A DNA stretch of 64,000 nt from Streptomyces sp. NBC_00620 (GTDB lineage Bacteria > Actinomycetota > Actinomycetes > Streptomycetales > Streptomycetaceae). Numbering within the stretch: position 1 is the first letter of the stretch; the number at the start of each line of letters is the position of its first letter. The notes below the pieces were generated by a model. It saw nothing but the letters and a program-made list of their open reading frames with translations, was not told the origin of the DNA and searched no databases. The position numbers were made by a program, and so were the translations under genes. The DNA is taken from positions 744,001 to 808,000 of the forward strand of contig NZ_JAPENY010000001.1 in NCBI RefSeq assembly GCF_026341825.1, given 5' to 3'. Positions 54,169-61,648 of this stretch are shown here, piece by piece.

Positions 54169-55341
54169 GTGGAGTCCGAGCTGACACAGAGCCCTGCGCC
54201 CCCGCTGCCCTCTCCCGAGGAGCGCCGCCGCCTGCGCGAGGCCAAGTCGCTGAGCCAGGCCGACGTTGCCGACAAGATGGGCGTCACCCGCGAGACGGTG
54301 CGCTCATGGGAGACCGGCCGTACGACGCCACGCGGGAGCAAACTGGAAGCGTACGTCGAGCTGCTGACCGCGCAGGATCCGGCGACGACGAGCGCCGAAA
54401 CCGAAGGCCGGACCGGCGTCGAGGCCGAGGCCGAGGTGACCGCCCGTCAGGAGCCGTACGCCGAAGCCGAGGCGGATCCCAGCGTCGAGGCCGAAGCGGA
54501 AGCAGAGGCGGATTCCGACGAGGAACCCGCACCCCCACCCCCCGCCCTGACGCCACCTCAGGCCTTCGACGCTCTCTACGCGTTCTGCACCCCCGCCCTC
54601 GTCCGGCAGACGTATCTGCTCACCGGGCGGCGCGAACTGGCGCGCGAGTCCGTGGAGCGGGCGTTCCAACTGGCCTGGCACCGCTGGCCCGAGGTGGCCG
54701 TGGACCGGGATCCGGCCGGGTGGGTGCGGGCGACGGCGTACGAGTACGCGCTCTCACCCTGGCACCGGCTCCGCCCCCGACACCGGCACCCCGAGGCGCC
54801 GCCCGCCGATGCGGCGGACCGCGCGCTGCTCGACGTATTCCTGAAGCTGCCGCCGATGTACCGGCGCACGCTGCTGCTGTACGACGGGGTCGGGCTCGAT
54901 CTGCCGGAGACCGCGGCCGAGACGGAGGCGAGCACGCCCGCGGCGGCCAACCGGCTGCTGCACGCGCGTGAGGCGGTCGCCGAGCGCCTGCCGGAACTGG
55001 CCGCTCCCGAGGAACTGCACCGGCGTCTCACCGTGCTCGCCGCCACGGAGCGGCTGCGCGCGGCGAAACCCCGCTCCGTCCGCTACGGCAGCGAACACCG
55101 CGCCCGCACCTGGACCCGCGCCGCCATCGCGTTCACGGTCCTGCTCATCGGCGCCACCTCGCTGACCCTGCGCACGGCTCCGGACCACTACGAGCCCCCC
55201 ATGGCCCCCGGCGCGACGATCCGCGGTGTGCCGCCCCGTGCCGCCTCGGGCCCGCTCTCCGACGAGCAGCTGGAACTGCACGCCTTCCTCAAGTCCCAGA
55301 CGGTGAGCGGCCCGGAGAGGCTGGTACCGGAGGCCCGCTGA
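54169..55341 (+). CDS. XRE HTH / sigma70-like / single-TM fusion protein
   Basis: 390 residues from GTG 54169 (GAAGGGG upstream). Residues ~15-62: XRE HTH (RRLREAKSLSQADVADKMGVTRETVRSWETGRTTPRG). Then an acidic Ala/Glu linker (~75-125). Residues ~130-290 resemble ECF sigma regions 2 and 4: DALYAFCTPALVRQTYLLTGRRELARESVERAFQLAWHRWPEVA, and LLDVFLKLPPMYRRTLLLYDGVGLDLPETAAETEASTPAAANRLLHAREAV. Residues ~313-336 are a TM and the last ~55 are outside. This is a rare mix of two DNA-binding modules with a membrane anchor; whether it directs RNA polymerase is unknown. Confidence 0.82.
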   Translation: MESELTQSPAPPLPSPEERRRLREAKSLSQADVADKMGVTRETVRSWETGRTTPRGSKLEAYVELLTAQDPATTSAETEGRTGVEAEAEVTARQEPYAEAEADPSVEAEAEAEADSDEEPAPPPPALTPPQAFDALYAFCTPALVRQTYLLTGRRELARESVERAFQLAWHRWPEVAVDRDPAGWVRATAYEYALSPWHRLRPRHRHPEAPPADAADRALLDVFLKLPPMYRRTLLLYDGVGLDLPETAAETEASTPAAANRLLHAREAVAERLPELAAPEELHRRLTVLAATERLRAAKPRSVRYGSEHRARTWTRAAIAFTVLLIGATSLTLRTAPDHYEPPMAPGATIRGVPPRAASGPLSDEQLELHAFLKSQTVSGPERLVPEAR

Positions 55342-55374
55342 GTACGAGTTACCGGATGCCCGCTGAGTACGCGG
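55325..55374 (+). repeat. 25-bp duplication spanning a stop codon
   Basis: Units 55325-55349 and 55350-55374 match at 22 of 25 bases; both contain GCCCGCTGAGTACG, so the stop TGA (55339-55341) is followed by an unused copy. Confidence 0.8.
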
Positions 55375-55412
55375 ACGGGCCCGCACCCCGGTGAGGGGGT
55401 GCGGGCCCGTCC
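55373..55412. terminator. strong bidirectional hairpin
   Basis: A perfect 17-bp stem (55373-55389 with 55396-55412) with a 6-base loop between the convergent XRE/sigma-like gene and sucD. Confidence 0.9.
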
Positions 55413-55432
55413 GTGCGTTCGACCAGGAAACG

Positions 55433-56317
55433 TCAGCCGTTGAGGATCTCGCGGGCCAGCTGCGCCGTCTCGGTCGGCGTCTTGCCGACCTTGACGCCGG
55501 CGGCCTCGAGGGCCTCCTTCTTCGCGGCGGCCGTGCCGGAGGAGCCAGAGACGATGGCGCCGGCGTGGCCCATGGTCTTGCCCTCGGGCGCGGTGAAGCC
55601 GGCGACGTAGCCGACGACCGGCTTCGTCACGTTCTTCGCGATGAAGTCCGCGGCGCGCTCCTCGGCGTCGCCACCGATCTCACCGATCATCACGATCAGG
55701 TCGGTGTCGGGGTCGGCCTCGAAGGCGGCCAGCGCGTCGATGTGCGTGGTGCCGATGACGGGGTCGCCACCGATGCCCACGGCCGACGAGAAGCCGATGT
55801 CACGGAGCTCGTACATCATCTGGTACGTCAGCGTGCCGGACTTCGAGACCAGGCCGATGCGGCCCGGCTTCGTGATGTCGCCCGGGATGATGCCGGCGTT
55901 CGACTGGCCCGGGGTGATGAGACCGGGGCAGTTCGGGCCGATGATGCGGGTCTTGTTGCCCTTCGACTTCGCGTACGCCCAGAAGGCGGCGGAGTCGTGG
56001 ACGGCGATGCCCTCGGTGATGACGACCGCGAGGGGGATCTCGGCGTCGATGGCCTCGACCACGGCGGCCTTGGCGAAGGCCGGCGGCACGAAGAGGACGG
56101 ACACGTTGGCGCCCGTCTTCTCGATCGCCTCGGCGACCGTGCCGAAGACCGGGATCTCGGTGCCGTCGAAGTCGACCGACGTGCCCGCCTTGCGCGGGTT
56201 GACGCCGCCGACGATGTTCGATCCGTCGGCCAGCATGAGCTTGGTGTGCTTCATGCCCGTGGCACCGGTCATGCCCTGGACGATGACCTTGCTGTCCTTG
56301 TTGAGGAAGATAGCCAT
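55433..56317 (-). CDS. sucD: succinyl-CoA synthetase alpha subunit
   Basis: 294 residues. CoA-binding Rossmann part: [56 protein letters not shown]; phospho-His251 in [11 protein letters not shown]. It joins the SucC beta subunit to make succinate and ATP/GTP from succinyl-CoA in the TCA cycle. 21 bp downstream of sucC, one operon. Confidence 0.97.
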   Translation of the reverse strand: MAIFLNKDSKVIVQGMTGATGMKHTKLMLADGSNIVGGVNPRKAGTSVDFDGTEIPVFGTVAEAIEKTGANVSVLFVPPAFAKAAVVEAIDAEIPLAVVITEGIAVHDSAAFWAYAKSKGNKTRIIGPNCPGLITPGQSNAGIIPGDITKPGRIGLVSKSGTLTYQMMYELRDIGFSSAVGIGGDPVIGTTHIDALAAFEADPDTDLIVMIGEIGGDAEERAADFIAKNVTKPVVGYVAGFTAPEGKTMGHAGAIVSGSSGTAAAKKEALEAAGVKVGKTPTETAQLAREILNG

Positions 56318-56338
56318 GGCGGTTGTTTCCCTCGTCCC

Positions 56339-57532
56339 TTACTTCGCAGCCGCGAGCTCGGCGGCCTTGTCGGCCGCGCCGTCCATGGTGTCCACGCGCT
56401 GCACGAGCGGGTGGTTGGCGTCCGACAGGATCTTGCGACCCAGTTCGGCGTTGTTGCCGTCGAGGCGCACGACCAGGGGCTTGGTGACTTCCTCGCCCTT
56501 GTCCTTGAGCAGCTGGAGGGCCTGGACGATGCCGTTGGCGACCTCGTCACAGGCGGTGATGCCACCGAAGACGTTGACGAAGACGGACTTGACGTCCGGG
56601 TCGCCGAGGATGATCTCCAGGCCGTTCGCCATGACCGCGGCGGAGGCGCCGCCGCCGATGTCGAGGAAGTTGGCCGGCTTCACGCCGCCGCCATTCACCG
56701 ATGTATACGCCTCACCGGCGTACGCGACGACGTCGAGGGTGCTCATGACGAGACCCGCGCCGTTGCCGATGATGCCGACCTCACCGTCGAGCTTGACGTA
56801 GTTGAGGTTCTTCTCCTTGGCGGCGGCCTCGAGCGGGTTGGCCGAGTCCTTGTCCTCGAGCGCGGCGTGGTCCGGCTGGCGGAACTCCGCGTTCTCGTCC
56901 AGGGACACCTTGCCGTCGAGGGCGATGACCTTGCCGGAGGCGACCTTCGCGAGGGGGTTGACCTCGACGAGGAGGGCGTCCTCCTTGATGAAGGTGTCCC
57001 ACAGGGTCACGAGGATCTCGGCGACCTGCTCCGCGACCTCGGCCGGGAACTTCGCCTGCGCGACGATCTCGCGGGCCTTCTCGATGCTCACGCCTTCATT
57101 GGCGTCGACCGGGACCTTCGCGAGGGCCTCCGGGTTCTCCTCCGCGACGACCTCGATCTCCACGCCGCCCTGCACGGACGCCATGGCGAGGAAGGTGCGG
57201 TTGGTGCGGTCGAGGAGGTACGAGACGTAGTACTCCTCGACGATCTCGGGCGCGGTCTCGGCGATCATCACCTTGTGGACCGTGTGGCCCTTGATGTCCA
57301 TGCCGAGGATGTCCGTCGCGCGAGCGACGGCCTCGTCCGGGGTGGCGGCGAGCTTGACGCCGCCGGCCTTGCCTCGGCCACCGACCTTCACCTGCGCCTT
57401 GATGACGGACTTGCCGCCAAGACGCTCGGTCGCCTCGCGGGCTGCCTCAGGCGTGTCAATGACTTCACCGGCCAGCACCGGTACACCGTGCTTGGCGAAG
57501 AGGTCCCTCGCCTGGTACTCGAACAGGTCCAC
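56339..57532 (-). CDS. sucC: succinyl-CoA synthetase beta subunit
   Basis: 397 residues from GTG 57532. ATP-grasp features: [71 protein letters not shown] and [13 protein letters not shown], plus [19 protein letters not shown]. It binds nucleotide and succinate. The upstream region 57533-57700 contains TTGTGACA/TGTCACG-like inverted elements but no clear promoter to name. Confidence 0.97.
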   Translation of the reverse strand: MDLFEYQARDLFAKHGVPVLAGEVIDTPEAAREATERLGGKSVIKAQVKVGGRGKAGGVKLAATPDEAVARATDILGMDIKGHTVHKVMIAETAPEIVEEYYVSYLLDRTNRTFLAMASVQGGVEIEVVAEENPEALAKVPVDANEGVSIEKAREIVAQAKFPAEVAEQVAEILVTLWDTFIKEDALLVEVNPLAKVASGKVIALDGKVSLDENAEFRQPDHAALEDKDSANPLEAAAKEKNLNYVKLDGEVGIIGNGAGLVMSTLDVVAYAGEAYTSVNGGGVKPANFLDIGGGASAAVMANGLEIILGDPDVKSVFVNVFGGITACDEVANGIVQALQLLKDKGEEVTKPLVVRLDGNNAELGRKILSDANHPLVQRVDTMDGAADKAAELAAAK

Positions 57533-57986
57533 GCGCGTCCGTCCCTATCAGTGATCTCGCGGTTCGTTGTCTGCGTGGGCGTGCCGCGAAGGGCAACGTG
57601 ACGTCCGCTGTCACAAGGGTGGCGCACACGGTGTCCGAGCGCGCGGCATGTCCGTCTCGCAGGTTATCGCCGCCGGACGCGGGTCCCTAAATCGCAGGTC
57701 ACACCTGAGCGGTGATACCTGTCACAGATCCGGCCAGGAGAGGGACGCGAGGGCCGGGCAGGGGCCTCGCCAGGCTGGGGTTTGCCTGGCGAGGCCCCTC
57801 TAACAGCCCCGAAGGGGCCCAGGGCGGGTGGTCTCCACCCCAATGGGGACCACCCGGCCCTTCCGCGAGGTTCCGGTCGGACGGACCGACGGCATTCGGC
57901 CGTCCGGGACCATCGCCCCCGCGGAGTCGGTCGGATGCCGTACTACGGCTTCGCCGGCCGCCGTAGTACGGCATGGGGGGCCGGGG
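57533..57986. other. 454-bp intergenic region with three consecutive hairpins
   Basis: No supported gene. Stems: 57760-57775/57784-57799 (16 bp), 57826-57836/57845-57855 (11 bp, one G-T pair) and 57935-57949/57960-57974 (15 bp). The third starts just past the stop of the secreted repeat protein and is its likely terminator; the others may be back-up terminators protecting sucC from read-through. The sucC-proximal part holds its promoter. Confidence 0.75.
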
Positions 57987-59117
57987 TCAGATGCCGTACG
58001 TCCCGTACTGGGCGTACTCGGCGTTCTGCGCGTAGCCCGGCGTGATCGAGTCGGCCACGCCCTGGACGCCGGTTACGGCGTTGCCCGCGAGGGGGCCGCC
58101 GGTCTCCTGGACCGTTCCGGTCAGGTCCTGCGCGAAGGAGCCGGCCTGGCCGACGACACCGCCCGCGAACGGGTCGACCTCACCGACCACACCGTCGGCC
58201 AGCGGCCGCACGTCACCCGTGACGCCGTACGCGAAGGCGGTGGCGCTGCCTTCGACGCCGTGCACGGTCTCGACGACCGGCCGCACCGTCTCGACGACCG
58301 TCCGCACGACAGGCCGCACCGCGCCGACGACACCCCCGGCGAAGGGCTGCACGTCGTCGGTGACGACGCCCTGCGCGAAGGGTCCGACCTGGCCGACCAC
58401 GCCGTACGCGAGCGGCGGGACCCCGCCCACGACACCGCCCGCGAAGGGCTGGACGTCGCCCACGACGCCGTACGCCAGCGCGCCCGCGTCCCCGACTGCC
58501 TGCCCGGCGACCGGGACGACGCCGTGCACGGCGGTCACTGCGACGGGCGGCAGGACGGAGGCGGTGTCGTCGGCGACCTGGCCGACGAGACCTCCGGCGA
58601 GCGGCTGTACGTCGGCGACGGCGCCGTACGCCAGCAGCGTCACGTTCCCCACCACGTGATCCACGACCGGCGTGACGCCCCGGACGGCGGTGGCGGCGAC
58701 CGGCGGGACGACGGCGCTGGTGGTCTCGTCCACGACCGGGTCCGCGAAGGCGGCGAGCGGGCCGAAGAGGTAGTCGATCTCGTCCTGCGGGGCGCTGACG
58801 GCGGTAGCGGTGGTGGCGGCTGCGGCGGTCGTGGTGTGCTCCGCGGCGGTGGTGACGGCGGAGGCCTTGGCCTGTGCGGCCTTGGTGCCGGTGGCGCCCG
58901 AGGCGGTGGTGCTCTGGACGTCGCTGGTGACATTCCCGGCGACGTCGTCGACGGTGTCGGTGACCGAGCCGACGGTGTCCGTGACGTCGAGGGTCGTGTC
59001 AGGCAGGGAGACGGACGGCGAGGGCAGCTCGTCCGCGCTGGCGACGGCGGAGCCGAGCGCCCACGCGCCGGTGACGCCGGCGGCTATGACGATGGAACGG
59101 CGGATGTTCTTGTTCAT
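57987..59117 (-). CDS. secreted repeat protein (Gly/Val-rich ~22-residue repeats)
   Basis: 376 residues from ATG 59117 (MNKNIRRSIVIAAGVTGAWA); the start at 59252 adds 45 unlikely residues. Signal peptide cleaves near AVASADE. A Thr/Ala/Val-rich spacer (~35-125) precedes about ten degenerate repeats with the theme AYGVVGDVQPFAGGVVG. Ends in a Tyr-rich tail NAEYAQYGTYGI. No Cys and no sorting signal. The pattern of small hydrophobic residues suggests a surface or matrix protein; function unknown. Coupled in orientation to another secreted protein 158 bp upstream. Confidence 0.8.
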   Translation of the reverse strand: MNKNIRRSIVIAAGVTGAWALGSAVASADELPSPSVSLPDTTLDVTDTVGSVTDTVDDVAGNVTSDVQSTTASGATGTKAAQAKASAVTTAAEHTTTAAAATTATAVSAPQDEIDYLFGPLAAFADPVVDETTSAVVPPVAATAVRGVTPVVDHVVGNVTLLAYGAVADVQPLAGGLVGQVADDTASVLPPVAVTAVHGVVPVAGQAVGDAGALAYGVVGDVQPFAGGVVGGVPPLAYGVVGQVGPFAQGVVTDDVQPFAGGVVGAVRPVVRTVVETVRPVVETVHGVEGSATAFAYGVTGDVRPLADGVVGEVDPFAGGVVGQAGSFAQDLTGTVQETGGPLAGNAVTGVQGVADSITPGYAQNAEYAQYGTYGI

Positions 59118-59275
59118 GCGTACGTCAGATCCTTCGGGATTCCGAGACTTGGAGACATTCCGGGGGTTTCCGGGGCTTCCGGTGGCTTCCGGCGGCTTCC
59201 ATCCGGTGATCGGAGGAGGTCCGGACAGCGGGCAGACCTGCACCGCTCGCAAAGGCGAGCGCGAGCGAGGGCTGT

Positions 59276-60259
59276 CTAGCCGGGGAAAACGGGAATGTCC
59301 CGGAACCTGTCCCGGGTCTCGGCCGCGGACACAACCGCGGACGCGCCGGGTACGAGCCGAAGCGGCACCCGGTGGTGAGGAGTGACGGCATGCGCATCGC
59401 CGTGCCGCGGCCCGCCGTTGTCGACCGCCGACTGGTTGCCCAGCGCGCCGGTCGGGTTGCCGGGGGGTGCCTGGTGCGCGGGTGCGGGCGCTTGCACGGG
59501 ACGTACGCCTTGGTGGCCCCTGTACGCGTCAGCGCCTTCGGCCTGCGTGGCTGTACGGGCGGGCCCGTAGGCCGACGTGACCCCGAGGACCGTCTGCTGC
59601 CCCGCAACTCCCTCGTCCACCCCACCGCCGACTGACTGCTGCGGCGCGGAACCGGCGGCGGGCGGAACCTGGCCGCCCACACCCGGAAGCACCGGCAGGC
59701 CAGGCAGGGAGGGAAGCTCGGGCAGGGCCGGCAATATCTCCGCCGGAGTTCCGGTCAGCCCGCCGGTAACCGTCTCCACCAAGTCACCGATCGGCAGTAC
59801 GACATCGTCGACGACGGGTTGGACGACGAGCTCACCGACCGGCTGCACGACGTGCCGGACGGTGTCCGTGACGGGCGCCAGAACGGGTTCAGTGACCTGC
59901 GTCTGGACGCTGTCAGTGACGTGCGTGACATTCGTGACGGCGCTCGACGGAACCGACCCGACCCCAAGGACCGAACTGCCCGCCGACTTCACAACATGTG
60001 CCACCGGCTTTTCCAGCGACTGCTCCACCGAACGCGTCACCGCACCGATAACTGGGCGCGTCACCGCACCCGTAACCGACTGAACGACCGGCACCGGTGT
60101 CGTCGGCGCCAGCCCGTCCGCCGCGTGCGCCTGCTCCCCGAAGAGGAGCCCGAGCGCGAACAACCCGCCCGCCAGCAGCACCACTTGCAGCGCACGCCGT
60201 CCGACCGCCGTGCGCATCACGCGCAGAGCGGCACCGGGCAGTGCGACTGACAAGGCCAT
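59276..60259 (-). CDS. secreted Val/Pro/Thr-rich protein, unknown
   Basis: 327 residues from ATG 60259; an internal ATG at 60217 (MRTAVGRRALQVVLLAGGLFALGLLFG) is possible. Signal peptide cleaves near EQAHAADG. The mature part is rich in TVPVV/VTGAVTRPV and TDTVRHVVQPVGELVVQPVVDDV strings, a weak 10-14-residue repeat, then a Pro-rich tail. It resembles its neighbour at 57987 in having repeated VxxVxxPV themes; together they look like a pair of low-complexity exoproteins. No family recognised. Confidence 0.78.
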   Translation of the reverse strand: MALSVALPGAALRVMRTAVGRRALQVVLLAGGLFALGLLFGEQAHAADGLAPTTPVPVVQSVTGAVTRPVIGAVTRSVEQSLEKPVAHVVKSAGSSVLGVGSVPSSAVTNVTHVTDSVQTQVTEPVLAPVTDTVRHVVQPVGELVVQPVVDDVVLPIGDLVETVTGGLTGTPAEILPALPELPSLPGLPVLPGVGGQVPPAAGSAPQQSVGGGVDEGVAGQQTVLGVTSAYGPARTATQAEGADAYRGHQGVRPVQAPAPAHQAPPGNPTGALGNQSAVDNGGPRHGDAHAVTPHHRVPLRLVPGASAVVSAAETRDRFRDIPVFPG

Positions 60260-60385
60260 GAGAAGGGGGTGCTTCCCGTGTGAAGGGTGTGAAGGCGCGT
60301 CGATCCTCGCACGCGACTCCCGAGGCCGCGCAAGCCCCCTCCAGGCAATGCTCGTTCATGTCCGAATTTCAGCTCTCCTCACTGG

Positions 60386-60437
60386 GTGTCCGGTCTCCTC
60401 ACCTGGTGTCTGGTCTCCTCACCTGGTGTCCGGCACC
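60386..60437 (-). repeat. 20-bp tandem repeats spanning the vWA stop codon
   Basis: Units GTGTCCGGTCTCCTCACCTG (60386-60405) and GTGTCTGGTCTCCTCACCTG (60406-60425) plus partial copies on both sides. The unit at 60406 contains the TCA complement of the stop (60419-60421), so the 3' end of the gene has been duplicated downstream. Confidence 0.82.
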
Positions 60438-61648
60438 GGCAACGGCCGCTTCTCGATCGCCGCGGCCATCACCTCGGGAAACAGATCGGGCGTGCACGCG
60501 AACGCCGGTGCGTCCAACGCCGCGAGAGCCGCCGCGTGCTCACGGTCGTACGCCGGTGCCCCCTCGTCGGACAGCGCGAGCAGTGTCACGAACTGCACCC
60601 CCGACGCCTTCATCGCCGCGACCCGCTTCAGCATCTCGTTCCGTATCCCCCCTTCGTAGAGGTCGCTGATGAGCACGACGACCGTGTCGGCGGGCCGGGT
60701 GATCTGCGACTGGCAGTACGCGAGCGCCCTGTTGATGTCCGTACCGCCGCCGAGCTGGGTGCCGAAGAGGACGTCGACCGGGTCGTCGAGCTGGTCGGTG
60801 AGGTCGACGACGGCCGTGTCGAAGACGACGAGCCGGGTGGCGATGGACCGCATGGAGGCGAGGACCGCGCCGAACACGGAGGCGTAGACGACAGATGCCG
60901 CCATCGATCCCGACTGGTCGATGCAGAGGATGACCTCCTTCTTCACGGACTGCGACGCACGCCCGTAGCCGATCAGCCGCTCGGGCACGATCGTGCGGTA
61001 CTCGGGCACGTAGTGCTTCAGGTTCGCCGCGATGGTGCGGTTCCAGTCGATGTCGTGGTGGCGGGGTCTGCTGATCCGGGCGCTGCGGTCGAGGGCACCG
61101 GTGAGCGTGGCCCGGGTGCGGGTGGCGAGCCGCTTCTCCAGGTCCTCGACGACCTTGCGTACGACGGCCCGCGCGGTCTCCTTGGTCGTCTCCGGCATGG
61201 CCTTGTTGAGGGAGAGGAGGGTGCCCACCAGATGCACGTCGGCCTCCACCGCCTCCAGCATCTCGGGCTCCAGCAGAAGGGCGGCCAGCCCGAGCCTGTC
61301 GATGGCGTCCCGCTGCATGACCTGGACGACGGACGACGGGAAGTACGTCCGGATGTCCCCGAGCCAGCGCGCGACGGACGGCGCGGACGCCCCGAGCCCG
61401 GCCGAACGGTCCCGCCCCGCCTGCCCCTTGCCCCCCTTCCCGTTCCCGTACAACGCACCGAGCGCACCGTCCATCGCGGCGTCCTGCCCGGAGAGTGCGC
61501 ACCCGGTGCCGTCCGCCTCGTCGCCCCCGAGCACGAGCCGCCAGCGCCGCAACCGCTCGTCCGTAGCGCCGGTCACGCCGGACGCGGCGGTCACACCCGT
61601 CGCGCCGGCTTCGGTGACTACGTCGGTCGCGTCCACAGGTGCGGTCAT
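60419..61648 (-). CDS. vWA-domain (MIDAS) protein coupled to DUF5682
   Basis: 409 residues from ATG 61648, overlapping the DUF5682 stop by ATGA. The N-terminal ~200 residues are helical (RRWRLVLGGDEADGTG, DIRTYFPSSVVQVMQRDAIDRLGL). The C-terminal ~200 are a von Willebrand A domain with a complete MIDAS: DQSGSMAAS, the Thr in GGGTDINRAL and the Asp in LISDLYEGG. In MoxR-type systems a vWA protein is the substrate or adaptor of the AAA ATPase; the expected MoxR and SWIM-finger genes are not in the window and would lie beyond the right edge. Confidence 0.9.
   Translation of the reverse strand: MTAPVDATDVVTEAGATGVTAASGVTGATDERLRRWRLVLGGDEADGTGCALSGQDAAMDGALGALYGNGKGGKGQAGRDRSAGLGASAPSVARWLGDIRTYFPSSVVQVMQRDAIDRLGLAALLLEPEMLEAVEADVHLVGTLLSLNKAMPETTKETARAVVRKVVEDLEKRLATRTRATLTGALDRSARISRPRHHDIDWNRTIAANLKHYVPEYRTIVPERLIGYGRASQSVKKEVILCIDQSGSMAASVVYASVFGAVLASMRSIATRLVVFDTAVVDLTDQLDDPVDVLFGTQLGGGTDINRALAYCQSQITRPADTVVVLISDLYEGGIRNEMLKRVAAMKASGVQFVTLLALSDEGAPAYDREHAAALAALDAPAFACTPDLFPEVMAAAIEKRPLPVPDTR

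Noticed and set aside
55391..57601. 736-codon plus-strand ORF over sucC-sucD
   Set aside because: Antisense shadow of two well-conserved TCA genes.
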